Below are positions 17,251-24,514 of a DNA stretch of 64,000 nt, in pieces (position 1 is the first letter of the stretch; each line of letters opens with the position of its first letter). Below the pieces are notes generated by a model. That model had not been told where the DNA came from. It made no database searches and saw nothing but the letters and a program-made list of their open reading frames with translations. The stretch is from Duganella sp. Root1480D1 (lineage in GTDB: Bacteria; Pseudomonadota; Gammaproteobacteria; Burkholderiales; Burkholderiaceae_D). Both the position numbers and the translations under genes were made by a program. Location: the NCBI RefSeq assembly GCF_001427305.1, contig NZ_LMFZ01000011.1:1-64000 (forward strand). The letters run 5' to 3'.

Positions 17251-18555
17251 ATGCGACTTTCGCTGTTGACACTGTGGTCGGCGCTGGTGGGGACGCTGAC
17301 GGCGACCGGGATCCTGATTGCGCTCGGGCTGAACCAGCTCTTGCCCCGGCATCCCACCCTGGTGGTCGGTATTTCGCTGCTGTGCCTGGTACCGCTGGCG
17401 GTCATCACCATCCGCGCCCAATTGCAGCGCCAGCTGTCGCTGTACCGTGCACTGACCGGTACCGTCACCAGCTACCGCGATGGCGATTTTTCCTTCAGCC
17501 TGCACTGGCCGCAGAACGATGAATTGAGCGACCTGGTGGCTGCCCACAATGAACTGGGCCAGGTGTTGCGCGAGCAGCGCCTTGGCCTGGTGCAGCGCGA
17601 ACTGTTGCTCGACACCATGGTCCAGCACACGCCTGTCGCCATGCTGCTGGTCACCGATAACGATGCCATCGTGTTCGGCAACCTGGCCGCGCGCCAGTTG
17701 GTCAATGAGGGCCGCAAGCTGGAAGGCCTGCGCCTGCCGGAACTGCTGGCGCGCGTCCAGCCCGCCCTGCGCGATGCCGTCGGCCGCGGCGGCGATGGGC
17801 TGTTTACCATCGGCGACAGCGAGGAAGAGGAAGTCTTTCACCTGGCGCGCCGCAGCTTCAGCCTGAATGGCCGCCCGCACGAACTGCTGTTGCTGCGCCA
17901 GCTCACGCAGGAATTGCGGCGCCAGGAAGTGCAGACCTGGAAAAAAGTGATCCGCGTGATCAGCCATGAATTGAACAACTCGCTGGCGCCACTAACCTCG
18001 CTGGCCCACTCCGGCGCCGAACTGGTACGGCGCGGCCAGACCGAGCGCTTGCCGCAGATCCTGGCCACCATCGAAGAACGCACGCGCCACCTGGAGAGCT
18101 TCATCCTCGGCTACGCCCGCTTTGCCAAGCTGCCCTCGCCGCGGCTGGCTCCGCAGGATTGGAGCGCTTTCCTGGCCGCGCTGTCCGACCAGGTGCAATT
18201 CAAGCAGCATGGCGAATTGCCGGCCGAGCCGCATGCCTTCGATGCCGCGCAAATGGAGCAGGCCCTGCTCAACCTGCTGAAGAACGCCCATGAATCCGGT
18301 TCGCCGCCGGAGGAAGTCGGCCTCGAGCTGCGCCGCCAGCAAGCCATGCTGCGCATCGAAGTGCAGGATCGCGGCCCGGGCATGAGCGAAGCGGTACTGG
18401 CCAACGCCCTGGTGCCGTTCTATTCCACCAAGCGCAGCGGCACCGGCCTCGGCCTGGCCCTGGCGCGCGAAATCGCCGAAGCCCATGGCGGCCGCATCGC
18501 GCTTGCCAACCGCGAAGGCGGCGGCCTTGCAGTGGCCATCATCCTTCCCCTTTGA
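17251..18555 (+). CDS. Sensor histidine kinase, NtrY-like, with intramembrane-sensing layout
   Basis: A 434-residue kinase. Two helices (about residues 8-27 and 37-54) are joined by only about nine residues (NQLLPRHPT), so there is almost no periplasmic sensor. HAMP-like and PAS-like regions follow (about 60-215), then the dimerisation/phosphotransfer helix with ISHELNNSLAPL (His239), and the ATPase domain with N-box LNLLKNAHES, DRGPGM and GTGLGLALAREI. I chose the ATG at 17251; a GTG at 17212 lies inside the preceding hairpin. It is the cognate partner of the upstream regulator. Kinases of this layout often sense through a partner ABC permease or membrane disturbance, which fits the exporter next door; that link is inference. 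Confidence 0.9.
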   Translation: MRLSLLTLWSALVGTLTATGILIALGLNQLLPRHPTLVVGISLLCLVPLAVITIRAQLQRQLSLYRALTGTVTSYRDGDFSFSLHWPQNDELSDLVAAHNELGQVLREQRLGLVQRELLLDTMVQHTPVAMLLVTDNDAIVFGNLAARQLVNEGRKLEGLRLPELLARVQPALRDAVGRGGDGLFTIGDSEEEEVFHLARRSFSLNGRPHELLLLRQLTQELRRQEVQTWKKVIRVISHELNNSLAPLTSLAHSGAELVRRGQTERLPQILATIEERTRHLESFILGYARFAKLPSPRLAPQDWSAFLAALSDQVQFKQHGELPAEPHAFDAAQMEQALLNLLKNAHESGSPPEEVGLELRRQQAMLRIEVQDRGPGMSEAVLANALVPFYSTKRSGTGLGLALAREIAEAHGGRIALANREGGGLAVAIILPL

Positions 18556-18566
18556 TCCAGATCAAA
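18551..18566. promoter_or_regulatory. Perfect FNR/ANR-type box
   Basis: TTTGATCCAGATCAAA contains the full consensus TTGAT-N4-ATCAA as a perfect palindrome. Its centre (18558.5) would be at -41.5 for a start near 18600, with TACCTT at 18588-18593 as a weak -10. The downstream gene is the PEP-CTERM protein starting at 18635. The box overlaps the stop codon of the kinase gene. Confidence 0.65.
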
Positions 18567-18634
18567 CAGTAGCTCAATCGTGCGGCCTACCTTGGAATGT
18601 GCAGGCGCTTCGCCTGCGCTTTGAGGAGAACACC

Positions 18635-19150
18635 ATGAAGACAGCCATGGGCTTGCTGCTTGCAGTCGCCGCCACAGCGGTGCAGGCTGACAACGTCAGC
18701 ACCAATGTCAACCTCGGCGGCAGCGCCACCGAACAATCCGCCGCTTTCGGCGTCACCCATCTCGAGGAAGGGGCCTTCTTCGATACCTTCAATTTCTCGC
18801 CCAGCTCCGGCACCTATTCTGTCAATGCCAGCCTGGTGACCCTGGGCTTCACCCCGTCTACCGATGTGACCTTCACCGCCGCCAACGTCAATGGCCACGA
18901 GTTGACACTGAGCGGCCCGGGCCTGTTCGAATACGGCTACCTGCTGCCGGCCGCGATCACGGGGCCGCTGGTATTGACCGTCTACGGCTATGTCAATTTC
19001 GAAGATACCAGCTTCACCCCCGCCTCAGCCAGCTACGCGGGCACGCTGACCATCAACGCCGTGCCGGAGCCGGGCGCTTACGTCCTGCTGCTGGCGGGGC
19101 TCGGCGTGGTCGGCGCGGCGGGCTTCAGCCGGCGCCGCCAGGGGGCTTGA
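18635..19150 (+). CDS. PEP-CTERM sorting-domain protein
   Basis: A 171-residue secreted protein. It has a signal peptide (residues 1-18, cleavage near VQA-DN), a beta-rich middle beginning with the FFDTFNFS pattern, and a C-terminal PEP-CTERM signal: VPEPGAYVLLLAGLGVVG followed by the basic tail SRRRQGA. Such proteins are processed by an exosortase (EpsH type, not in this window) and are usually linked to exopolysaccharide or the cell surface. The ATG at 18635 follows GAGGAG at 8 nt. A 7-bp hairpin (GCAGGCG-CTT-CGCCTGC, 18601-18617) lies in the leader, and an FNR-type box lies upstream, suggesting oxygen-linked control. Confidence 0.88.
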   Translation: MKTAMGLLLAVAATAVQADNVSTNVNLGGSATEQSAAFGVTHLEEGAFFDTFNFSPSSGTYSVNASLVTLGFTPSTDVTFTAANVNGHELTLSGPGLFEYGYLLPAAITGPLVLTVYGYVNFEDTSFTPASASYAGTLTINAVPEPGAYVLLLAGLGVVGAAGFSRRRQGA

Positions 19151-19175
19151 GCGCCGGGCTGGTAAACTGTCGGCC

Positions 19176-19931
19176 ATGACTTCCCGCCGATTTGACCAGC
19201 CTGGTTTTCCTCCCGCCACCATCACCGAGTTCGAAGGTGTCCGTTCACTGCACCTGGGTACTTCCTGGGTGCAGGGCGCCATGCGCCTGTCCAAGCCCGA
19301 CATGATCGAGCTTGAATACGTGCGCATGATGATGATATGGACGCTGTTCCTGCCCGCCCCCCGCCACATTGTCCAGCTCGGCCTGGGCAGCGCGGCCTTG
19401 ACCAAGTTCAGCTACCGCCAGTTTCCCAAGGCGCGCGTGACCGCGATCGAACTCAATCCGAATGTGATTGCGATATGCGAGGAAAAGTTCGCCCTGCCGC
19501 CGAATGACGGGCGGCTCGACGTGCGCCAGATGAACGCCATGGATTTCGTGCTCGACCCGCGCAACCACGGCACGGTGGACGTGCTGCAAGTCGATTTGTA
19601 CGACGAAGAAGCGCGCGGCCCGGTGCTCGACACGCCGGAGTTCTACCAGGCTTGCTTCGACTGCCTGGGCCCGGACGGCATCATGACCACCAATGTATTT
19701 GGCGATTTTGACAACTACGGCAAGAACCTGCAGCACATGGAGCTGGTATTCGACGCCGTGGTATGGCTGCCCGAAGTCCACGACGCCAATATCGTGGTGA
19801 TCGCCTTCAAGCGCTCGCCTTCGATCGATTTCTCGGTGCTGTACGACCGCGCCAACCAGATCAGGAAATCGCTTAACCTGAACGCGCGCCCATGGGTGGA
19901 TGGCATGCGCGACTGGATGGCCAACGCGTAG
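19176..19931 (+). CDS. Spermidine synthase-like protein
   Basis: A 251-residue protein of the spermidine synthase / spermine synthase Rossmann fold. The glycine motif is QLGLGSAALTKF, followed by VTAIELNPNVI with the acidic ribose-binding Glu, and VLQVDLYDEE corresponding to the DxxD region. It is shorter than SpeE and lacks the complete N-terminal beta-domain, so it may be an orphan aminopropyl- or methyltransferase-like protein rather than true SpeE. It stands alone, 25 nt after the PEP-CTERM gene. No adjacent S-adenosylmethionine decarboxylase is seen. Confidence 0.75.
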   Translation: MTSRRFDQPGFPPATITEFEGVRSLHLGTSWVQGAMRLSKPDMIELEYVRMMMIWTLFLPAPRHIVQLGLGSAALTKFSYRQFPKARVTAIELNPNVIAICEEKFALPPNDGRLDVRQMNAMDFVLDPRNHGTVDVLQVDLYDEEARGPVLDTPEFYQACFDCLGPDGIMTTNVFGDFDNYGKNLQHMELVFDAVVWLPEVHDANIVVIAFKRSPSIDFSVLYDRANQIRKSLNLNARPWVDGMRDWMANA

Positions 19932-20117
19932 TATAGCTACATGCGCCGCCGCCATCCGTTTAAATAGTTGAAGATTATCAGGTAGTTACTAAAATTAGCT
20001 GGCGTCATGCAACAGTTTGTATATCAGGATTGCCCGGCTCGTTTCAGTGGTTTATATTGCGGGGCCTGTGGTTTCAGGCAAGAAACAATATTGTCATAAA
20101 GACCAAGAGTTACCGCA

Positions 20118-20747
20118 ATGTCCGAAGCATTCCTAAAGCAGCGAGAAGAATTCAGCGAATACTCGATGAGCCGTATCGGCGTATCGCGCGCAATGTTCGA
20201 TGAATTCAACCGCATCCTGGCCCCGCATGTCGTCGAGGTGCATTTCCGCAAGGGCGAGTACCTGCAGCGCGCTGGAGTCCCGGCCAGCGTGGCCTATTGG
20301 CTGTACCGCGGCGTGGCACGGCGCGGCATGATTACCAAGGACGGCAGCGATGTGACGATGGCGTTTTCATCCGAAGGCGATTCCTGCGGATCGCACCATG
20401 ACTTGCTGGCGGCGCAGGACGGCCAGCCGGCGCAGGAATTCATTATCGCGGAAACCCCGGTGACGGCGATTCGCGTGGAGTGGGCCACCATGGCGCGCCT
20501 GCGTGAAGAACACAGCCTCATGCGCGAGTACTACCTGAAGGTATCGGAGCACTCGATCCGCCGCTATTCGCAAAGCTGCCTGGTGCGCAGCATGACCTCG
20601 GCCAATTGCCGGCTGGCGGCTTTCCGCGAACAGTACCCAGGGCTGGAGCAGCGCATTTCGCAGAAATCGCTGGCCTCCTTCCTGGGCATTACGCCGCAAT
20701 ACATGTCCACGCTCCTGCGGCAGGAGCAGGAACGCGGCGGCGACTGA
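20118..20747 (+). CDS. Crp/Fnr family regulator A
   Basis: A 209-residue cyclic-nucleotide-binding-fold regulator: beta-roll (about residues 25-120, with FRKGEYLQRAGVPASVAYWLYRGVARRG), a long dimer helix and a C-terminal helix-turn-helix (RISQKSLASFLGITPQYMSTLLRQEQ). The N-terminal cysteine cluster of FNR is absent, so it is not an oxygen-sensing Fe-S protein. The recognition helix lacks the E-xx-SR text of Crp/FNR, so the binding motif should differ from the FNR box at 18551. It is convergent with a paralogue, with only 4 nt between the stops. The 186-bp upstream region has no gene; a 10-bp palindrome (ACAATATTGT, 20085) is too short to assign. Confidence 0.85.
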   Translation: MSEAFLKQREEFSEYSMSRIGVSRAMFDEFNRILAPHVVEVHFRKGEYLQRAGVPASVAYWLYRGVARRGMITKDGSDVTMAFSSEGDSCGSHHDLLAAQDGQPAQEFIIAETPVTAIRVEWATMARLREEHSLMREYYLKVSEHSIRRYSQSCLVRSMTSANCRLAAFREQYPGLEQRISQKSLASFLGITPQYMSTLLRQEQERGGD

Positions 20748-20751
20748 ACTT

Positions 20752-21375
20752 TTACGCAGCGTCCTGTTCGCGGCGCATGAGCTGCGACAGGTAGGCCGGC
20801 GTGATCTGCAGGTAGGACGCCAGCACCTTCTGTGAAATCCGGCGTTCCAGGTTCGGATACTCCGCCCTGAAATTGGCCAGGCGCTCTTCGGCGCTCGATG
20901 CGGTGTGCGTAATGAAGCGGCGCGCCTGGCTGCACACGGCAAATTCCAGGATGCGCGTCATGTAGGCCGTCAGCACCGGGTGCTCGCTGCGCGCCATGCT
21001 CATCTGCTCCCAGTCGAAACGGAAGCCCTGCACCGAGGTCTCGGCGACGATGAAGGAGCGCGCCGGCAGTTCGCCGCGCATTTCCAGCAGGTCTTCGTAG
21101 GCGTTTGCAATATGGCTTTCGGTGGCGAAACGCATGGTGACTTCGTTGCCGCCTTCGCTGACATAACCGACGCGTGCCACGCCGCCCGTCAGCCAGAACA
21201 CCTCGCGCGAGGTCTGCCCCACGTGTTGCAGCAGTTCGCCGCGGCGCGCCGAAAACGGCACCGCGAGCGGGGCGATGCACCGGCTGGATTCGTCAAACAA
21301 TTGTTCGTCGACGGCGTAGCGCGCCATCATGTCGGCCTTGAAATTCTGCCGTAGCTTCAGGAAATGTTGATTCAT
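20752..21375 (-). CDS. Crp/Fnr family regulator B (paralogue of A)
   Basis: A 207-residue regulator with the same plan as the convergent gene: beta-roll with ARRGELLQHVGQTSREVFWLTGGVARVG, and an HTH RRISQKVLASYLQITPAYLSQLMRRE very similar to that of its neighbour (RISQK-LAS-L-ITP-Y-S-L). The two genes look like an inverted duplication. It lacks a redox Cys cluster. A dyad (ATCTGG-N5-CCAGAT) lies 35 nt upstream of the start. The effector and targets are unknown. Confidence 0.85.
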   Translation of the reverse strand: MNQHFLKLRQNFKADMMARYAVDEQLFDESSRCIAPLAVPFSARRGELLQHVGQTSREVFWLTGGVARVGYVSEGGNEVTMRFATESHIANAYEDLLEMRGELPARSFIVAETSVQGFRFDWEQMSMARSEHPVLTAYMTRILEFAVCSQARRFITHTASSAEERLANFRAEYPNLERRISQKVLASYLQITPAYLSQLMRREQDAA

Positions 21376-21409
21376 TGCGCCCCAGTATTCGTTTTTTGTT
21401 TTTGACTAC

Positions 21410-21426
21410 ATCTGGTCAGGCCAGAT
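21410..21426. promoter_or_regulatory. Inverted repeat upstream of Crp/Fnr regulator B
   Basis: ATCTGG and CCAGAT are separated by TCAGG, a 17-bp dyad, 35-51 nt upstream of the start at 21375. Position and symmetry suit an operator, possibly autoregulatory. No second copy was found in the window. Confidence 0.4.
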
Positions 21427-21467
21427 TTACTTCATTCTAAAAACAAGGGGCGCGCGGTTTCGATCAA

Positions 21468-22964
21468 CTATTTGAACTTTCTGTAAAAATTTTCATACGC
21501 CGTTAAATGAATGACACCGGCCAGGCGCTTGACCAGGCCATCCACCTTGCCGGGGTCCACCTGGCCATAGCCCAGGGCCAGTCCTTGCCAGTTGCACTGG
21601 CCGGCCACGGCATGCACGCTGAGGGCGTTGGCGATCATGCCTTCCTGTTCGAGGGCGCGGCGGCCGATCTCCACGTCCGACAGGCGCGGGTCTTCCCAGC
21701 GCAGCGCAAGGTGCATGCCGGCCGACGCGCCCTGCACGCTGGCGATGCTGCCCAGGTGCCTGTCCAGCGCTTCCACCAGGGCGTCGCGCCGCTCGCGGTA
21801 GACGCGGCGCATGCGCCGCAGGTGCAGGGCGAACTGTCCGCTACGCAGGAATTCGGCCAGCGCAAGCTGGTCGGCAGCACGGCCGCGCGAGGCCGATTGC
21901 TGGCGCATGGTGGCCAGCGGTTGCACCAGCCAGGGCGGTACCACCAGGTAACCGATGCGCAAGCCGGGGAACATGGTTTTGCTGAAGGTGCCGCAATACA
22001 GCACCGGGGCATCCGGCTGCAGGCCCTGCATCGATGCCAGCGGCGGGCCGTCGTGGCGGAATTCGCTGTCGTAGTCGTCTTCGATGATCAGCGCTCCGCA
22101 GGAACGCGCACCGTCGATCAGGGCCATGCGGCGCGCCAGCGACAGCACCGTGCCGGTCGGGTATTGGTGCGATGGCGTGGTGTAGATCAGGCGCGGCGGG
22201 CGCTCTTTCCAGTCCGCGGGACGCGGCGCGATGCCCTCGTCGTCGACATCGATCGGCTCCAGTTTCAGGCTGGCGGCGCGAAAGGCGGCCATGGCGCCGC
22301 CATAGCCGGGGTTTTCCATCCACAGCGTTTCGCCGGCGTCGGCACAGGCGCGGCCGCACAGGTCAAGGCTGCTTTGGCTGCCGTCGGTGATGAACACCTG
22401 CGACGCTTCGCAGATCACGCCGCGCGAGGCGCGCAGGTAATCGGCAATGGCTTCGCGCAGCACCGGCTCGCCGCACGGATCGCCGTAGTTCAGCTTTTCG
22501 GTCGGCAGCGAACGCCAGGCGCGTTCCAGCAGCCGGCGCCACAGGCCGATCGGGAAGCTGGGCAGGTCGGGTACGCCCGGCACGAAAGGCGTGCCGCTGG
22601 CAGCCGAAGCAGTGCTGTGGCGCAGGTTCTGCGCACGCTGCGACAGGCCCTTGTAAGGCACCACCACGCTGGCCTCGCGCTGGCGCGCCGGCGCCACGGC
22701 AGCCACGATGGTGCCGCTGCGATCGGTCGTCACATAGCCTTCGCTGGTGAGCTGTTCGTAAGCGTACAGCACGGTGTTGCGCGCCACGCCCAGTTCGCAG
22801 GCCAGGGCGCGCGTGGCGACCAGGCGCGTGCCCGGGGCCAGCGTGCCGTCACGGATGGCGGCACGCAGGCATTCGTGCAGCAGGCGTTGGCGCGGCCAGC
22901 CATGGTGGCCGTGGCTGGCGGTGAAGTTTGAAATCAGCAGCGAATAGTCCAAGCGTGGCTCCAT
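21468..22964 (-). CDS. MocR/PdxR-type regulator (GntR helix-turn-helix plus aminotransferase domain)
   Basis: A 498-residue chimeric regulator. Residues 1-85 are a GntR winged helix (LHECLRAAIRDGTLAPGTRL, RALACELGVARNTVLYAYEQL). From about residue 125 there is a class I aminotransferase fold with PLP-binding text ENPGYGG, IIEDDYDSEF and the Schiff-base Lys in YCGTFSKTMFPGLRIGY. MocR proteins use PLP or its adducts as effectors and regulate genes for vitamin B6, GABA or amino-acid metabolism. The ATG at 22964 gives the family-like start MEPRLDYSLL. It is divergent from a PNPOx-like flavoprotein with a 7-bp inverted repeat between them, so that gene is the likely target. Confidence 0.92.
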   Translation of the reverse strand: MEPRLDYSLLISNFTASHGHHGWPRQRLLHECLRAAIRDGTLAPGTRLVATRALACELGVARNTVLYAYEQLTSEGYVTTDRSGTIVAAVAPARQREASVVVPYKGLSQRAQNLRHSTASAASGTPFVPGVPDLPSFPIGLWRRLLERAWRSLPTEKLNYGDPCGEPVLREAIADYLRASRGVICEASQVFITDGSQSSLDLCGRACADAGETLWMENPGYGGAMAAFRAASLKLEPIDVDDEGIAPRPADWKERPPRLIYTTPSHQYPTGTVLSLARRMALIDGARSCGALIIEDDYDSEFRHDGPPLASMQGLQPDAPVLYCGTFSKTMFPGLRIGYLVVPPWLVQPLATMRQQSASRGRAADQLALAEFLRSGQFALHLRRMRRVYRERRDALVEALDRHLGSIASVQGASAGMHLALRWEDPRLSDVEIGRRALEQEGMIANALSVHAVAGQCNWQGLALGYGQVDPGKVDGLVKRLAGVIHLTAYENFYRKFK

Positions 22965-22974
22965 GGTTTTACAT

Positions 22975-22997
22975 GCCCCTGGACCTGTTACAGGGGC
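22975..22997. promoter_or_regulatory. Likely MocR operator in the divergent promoter region
   Basis: GCCCCTG and CAGGGGC form a perfect 7-bp inverted repeat with a 9-nt spacer, centred between the divergent starts 22964 and 23023. It overlaps the expected -35 region of the rightward promoter (candidate -10 TATAGT at 23009-23014), so binding could repress or activate the PNPOx-like gene. Confidence 0.6.
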
Positions 22998-23008
22998 CAG
23001 CAGGACAT

Positions 23009-23014
23009 TATAGT
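23009..23014 (+). promoter_or_regulatory. Candidate -10 element, possibly giving a leaderless mRNA
   Basis: TATAGT lies 8 nt before the ATG at 23023, so transcription would start at or next to the start codon. No ribosome-binding site is visible in front of that ATG, which agrees with a leaderless transcript. The -35 region (around TGTTAC, 22986-22991) is weak. Confidence 0.4.
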
Positions 23015-23022
23015 CCGATGCC

Positions 23023-23667
23023 ATGAACACAACACTTCCCCCATCCGACCGCACCCGCGTGCGACGTGGCGCCGTCAATGCCGCCTATGACCCTGAACTG
23101 GTTCGCGCCATCGTCGATGCCGCCTACATTTGCCATATCGCCTTCAGCGACGGGCAAGGCACGCACTGCATCCCGACCGCCTGCTGGCGCGAGGGCGAGC
23201 ACCTGTACATCCACGGCTCCAACGGCAGCCGCATGCTGAAGCAGTTGATGGCGCAGGACGCCTGCGTCACCATCACCCACCTGGACGGCCTGGTGCTGGC
23301 GCGTTCGGCCTTCAACCATACGATGAACTATCGCTCGGTGATGATTTACGGCCGCTTTGAGGCCGTGGACGAAGCGGAGCAGCGCAACACGCTGGACGCC
23401 TTCATGGATCACCTGGCGCCGGGCCGCCGCCTTGAAGTCCGCGGCGGCAACGACAAGGAGCACGCAGCCACCACGGTGCTGCGGCTCCCGCTGGCCGAAG
23501 CGGCATGCAAGGTGCGCAGCGGCGGGCCGAATGACGATGAGGAAGACATGGGCATTGCAGCCTGGGTGGGCGAACTGCCATTCGTGCAGCTGCGCACTGC
23601 ACCGGTTGCCGATCCGCTGTGCCAAGTTACGGCGCCGGCGTATGTCCTTGATTGGGAGGCCAAATAA
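23023..23667 (+). CDS. PNPOx-like FMN-binding protein
   Basis: A 214-residue split-barrel flavoprotein of the pyridoxamine 5'-phosphate oxidase-like superfamily. Visible family text includes YICHIAFSDGQGTHCIPTAC, LYIHGSNGSRML, VTITHLDGLVLARSAFNHTMNYRSVMIYG and a late MGIAAWVGELPF. True PNPOx residues for PLP binding are not all evident, so it is better described as a flavin-binding protein of unknown substrate. It is divergently transcribed from the MocR-type regulator across a 58-bp region with a palindromic operator, a standard arrangement for a MocR target. Confidence 0.85.
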   Translation: MNTTLPPSDRTRVRRGAVNAAYDPELVRAIVDAAYICHIAFSDGQGTHCIPTACWREGEHLYIHGSNGSRMLKQLMAQDACVTITHLDGLVLARSAFNHTMNYRSVMIYGRFEAVDEAEQRNTLDAFMDHLAPGRRLEVRGGNDKEHAATTVLRLPLAEAACKVRSGGPNDDEEDMGIAAWVGELPFVQLRTAPVADPLCQVTAPAYVLDWEAK

Positions 23668-23699
23668 GCGCCATTACCGTCCGCCAGGCAGCGGCATGA

Positions 23700-24488
23700 C
23701 TAGCGCACTTTGAGCTTCAGCAGCCGCTTGTCGGGTGGCGGCCAGTCGAGCCGCATGCCGCGCAGGGTTTCCAGCAACAGGCGGGCGACCACTTCGTTTC
23801 GATAGCGCTTTGAATTCGCGGGAACCACATACCATGGCGCGTGGCCGGCGTCGGTCTCCGTGATCGCATCTTCGTAGGCCTTCTGGTAGTCGTTCCAGAG
23901 CTCGCGCTGCTTCAGATCCTCGGGATCGAACTTCCAGTGCTTGTGCGGGTCGTCCACCCGTTCCTGCAGGCGTTCTTTCTGTTCGTCCTTTGAAATGTGC
24001 AGGAACAGCTTGACGATGGTGGTGCCGCTTTCGGCCAACATGCGCTCGAAGTCGCGGATCTGTGCATAGCGGCGCTTGCATTCCTGCGGCGTGATCATGC
24101 CGAGCACGCGGGTGATCAGCACGTCCTCATAGTGGCTGCGGTTGAAAACTACGATTTCGCCGGCTTTCGGCGCTTCGCGGTGGATGCGCCACAGGAAGTC
24201 GTGCGCGGCCTCGATCTCGGTCGGCGCCCGGAACCCGACGGCGCGCAGGCCCATGGGATTGATCCTGCTGAACAGGTGGCGCACGGTGCCGTCCTTGCCG
24301 GAGGTATCCGTGCCTTGCAACACGATCAGCAGCTTGCGTTTGCGCTCCGCATACAACATCTCCTGCATGTCGGAGATGTCGTCCAGCATCTTGTCCAGCA
24401 ATCCCTTATCGGGCTTGCTGTCCGCTTTCGCATCCTTGTCGCGCAGCCGCAGGTCAGGTTTGGCCCGGAATTGGTCGATCGCTTTCAT
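23700..24488 (-). CDS. ppk2: Polyphosphate kinase 2 family protein
   Basis: A 262-residue PPK2: Walker A LLIVLQGTDTSGKDGT, lid text FRAPTEIEAAHDFLWRIH, Walker B IVVFNRSHYEDVLITRV and the C-terminal WYVVPANSKRYRN. The single-domain form of about 260-300 residues with GTDTSGKDG is typical of class III enzymes, which use polyphosphate to phosphorylate AMP/ADP or other nucleotides. It lies 26 nt after the end of the long minus-strand operon beginning at 37786 and may be co-transcribed with it. A functional link with that operon is not evident. Confidence 0.9.
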   Translation of the reverse strand: MKAIDQFRAKPDLRLRDKDAKADSKPDKGLLDKMLDDISDMQEMLYAERKRKLLIVLQGTDTSGKDGTVRHLFSRINPMGLRAVGFRAPTEIEAAHDFLWRIHREAPKAGEIVVFNRSHYEDVLITRVLGMITPQECKRRYAQIRDFERMLAESGTTIVKLFLHISKDEQKERLQERVDDPHKHWKFDPEDLKQRELWNDYQKAYEDAITETDAGHAPWYVVPANSKRYRNEVVARLLLETLRGMRLDWPPPDKRLLKLKVR

Positions 24489-24514
24489 GCAACGACATTA
24501 GCACGGCTTGCGGC

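Noticed and set aside
20085..20094. ACAATATTGT palindrome before Crp/Fnr regulator A
   Set aside because: Only 10 bp and AT-rich; likely by chance without a second copy.
20118..21375. Either Crp/Fnr protein as the oxygen sensor acting at the FNR box 18551
   Set aside because: Neither has the N-terminal Fe-S cysteine pattern nor the ExxSR recognition helix.
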